A stretch of DNA of 18,477 nt from Acidobacteriota bacterium. Lineage in GTDB: Bacteria > Acidobacteriota > Terriglobia > Acidiferrales > UBA7541. The translations under genes and the position numbers were made by a program. Below the pieces are notes generated by a model. That model saw nothing but the letters and a program-made list of their open reading frames with translations. It ran no database searches and was not told the DNA's origin. Shown piece by piece: positions 18,080-18,477 of the stretch (the stretch's first letter is position 1; each line of letters opens with the position of its first letter). The DNA lies in assembly GCA_003224135.1 (NCBI GenBank), contig QHYO01000129.1, positions 1-18,477 of the forward strand, read 5' to 3'.

Positions 18080-18477
18080 TAAAGACGATTCTGATCGTGG
18101 ACGACGAACCTGCGGCGCGCTACGGTCTGCGGCGGGCGCTCGAATCGAAATATCGCATTGCGGAAGCGGATTCTGCTGAAGCTGCTCGGGATGCTTTGGT
18201 CACCGAGAAGCCGGACCTCGTCCTGCTGGACGTAGTGTTGCCCGGACAGGATGGACTTTCCTTCCTAAAATCAATGCGTGACCAGGGAAGTATGGTTCCG
18301 GTGCTTATGGTCTCCGCGCTGGATGCAGCCAAGACTGCGGTAGACGCCCTGCGGCTGGGCGCCGCGGACTATTTGGTAAAAGGATTTGAACTCGATGAAT
18401 TGCGCCAGCGCGTTGCGAATCTGCTGAAACTGGCTTCTCTAGAGCAAGAAAATGACTCGTTGCGGCGGCAACTGGCC
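18076..18477 (+). CDS. response regulator, receiver domain (NtrC-like start), truncated by window end
   Basis: 134 codons are visible and the gene continues beyond the window. The start is GTG 18076, overlapping the kinase stop (GTGA), with GGGAGG at 18066-18071. The receiver domain is complete: ILIVDDEPAARYGLRRAL with the acidic pair Asp9/Asp10, phospho-acceptor Asp52 in LVLLDVVLPGQDGLSFL, the Ser switch in VLMVSALDA, and the conserved Lys in ADYLVKGFELDELRQRV. The invariant Lys-Pro is Lys-Gly here. The sequence after it, LLKLASLEQENDSLRRQLA, is a coiled-coil linker of the kind that precedes the AAA+ domain in sigma-54-dependent NtrC-type activators, so an enhancer-binding regulator is likely but the output domain is not in the window. 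The overlap makes it the almost certain partner of the upstream kinase. Confidence 0.9.
   Translation, partial: MIKTILIVDDEPAARYGLRRALESKYRIAEADSAEAARDALVTEKPDLVLLDVVLPGQDGLSFLKSMRDQGSMVPVLMVSALDAAKTAVDALRLGAADYLVKGFELDELRQRVANLLKLASLEQENDSLRRQLA

Overview
The window looks like a chromosomal segment of an Acidobacteriota bacterium, probably of the Koribacter/Terriglobia type. The evidence is the style of the GroEL/GroES sequences, a remnant of the large Oar/carboxypeptidase-like TonB-dependent receptors that are abundant in that phylum, moderately high GC, and frequent GTG starts with weak ribosome binding sites. This assignment is inference from sequence style, not from a marker-gene tree. 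Most of the window is housekeeping sequence. I see no CRISPR array, prophage, insertion sequence, tRNA or rRNA.

Layout, left to right. (1) Bases 2-3651, plus strand: the C-terminal catalytic end of an S9 (prolyl oligopeptidase-type) serine peptidase, a secreted protein of unknown function, and full-length uvrB. (2) 3749-4903, minus strand: a membrane-anchored family 2 glycosyltransferase. It is divergent from a tightly coupled plus-strand set at 4947-8526: a Rossmann/DUF2520 protein and two M16-family proteins. (3) 8684-9868, minus strand: a RibBA-type riboflavin biosynthesis protein whose C-terminal GTP cyclohydrolase II half keeps its zinc cysteines but has lost the usual catalytic core. 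(4) 10019-10800, plus strand: a frameshifted C-terminal remnant of a TonB-dependent receptor. (5) 10835-12550, minus strand: a DUF47/PhoU-like protein followed by a PiT phosphate transporter. (6) 12662-13498, minus strand: a CPBP-family intramembrane protease. (7) 13680-15914, minus strand: the groES-groEL operon with a textbook sigma-70-type promoter, a perfect CIRCE operator and a strong terminator. (8) 16076 to the window end, plus strand: a nine-helix membrane histidine kinase overlapping by 4 bp the start of a response regulator that runs off the window.

Genes that work together: the two M16 proteins form a complementary pair, one carrying the zinc site and the other the C-terminal Arg/Tyr pair, so they probably make one heteromeric peptidase. 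DUF47 and PiT form a low-affinity phosphate uptake module. GroES and GroEL form the chaperonin under probable HrcA control. The kinase and regulator form a two-component system.

I found no convincing entirely new system. The most interesting points are the split-active-site M16 pair coupled to DUF2520, the degenerate cyclohydrolase half of RibBA, and several RNA hairpins placed at expression-control positions: over the DUF47 ribosome binding site, between groES and groEL, and over the PiT stop codon.
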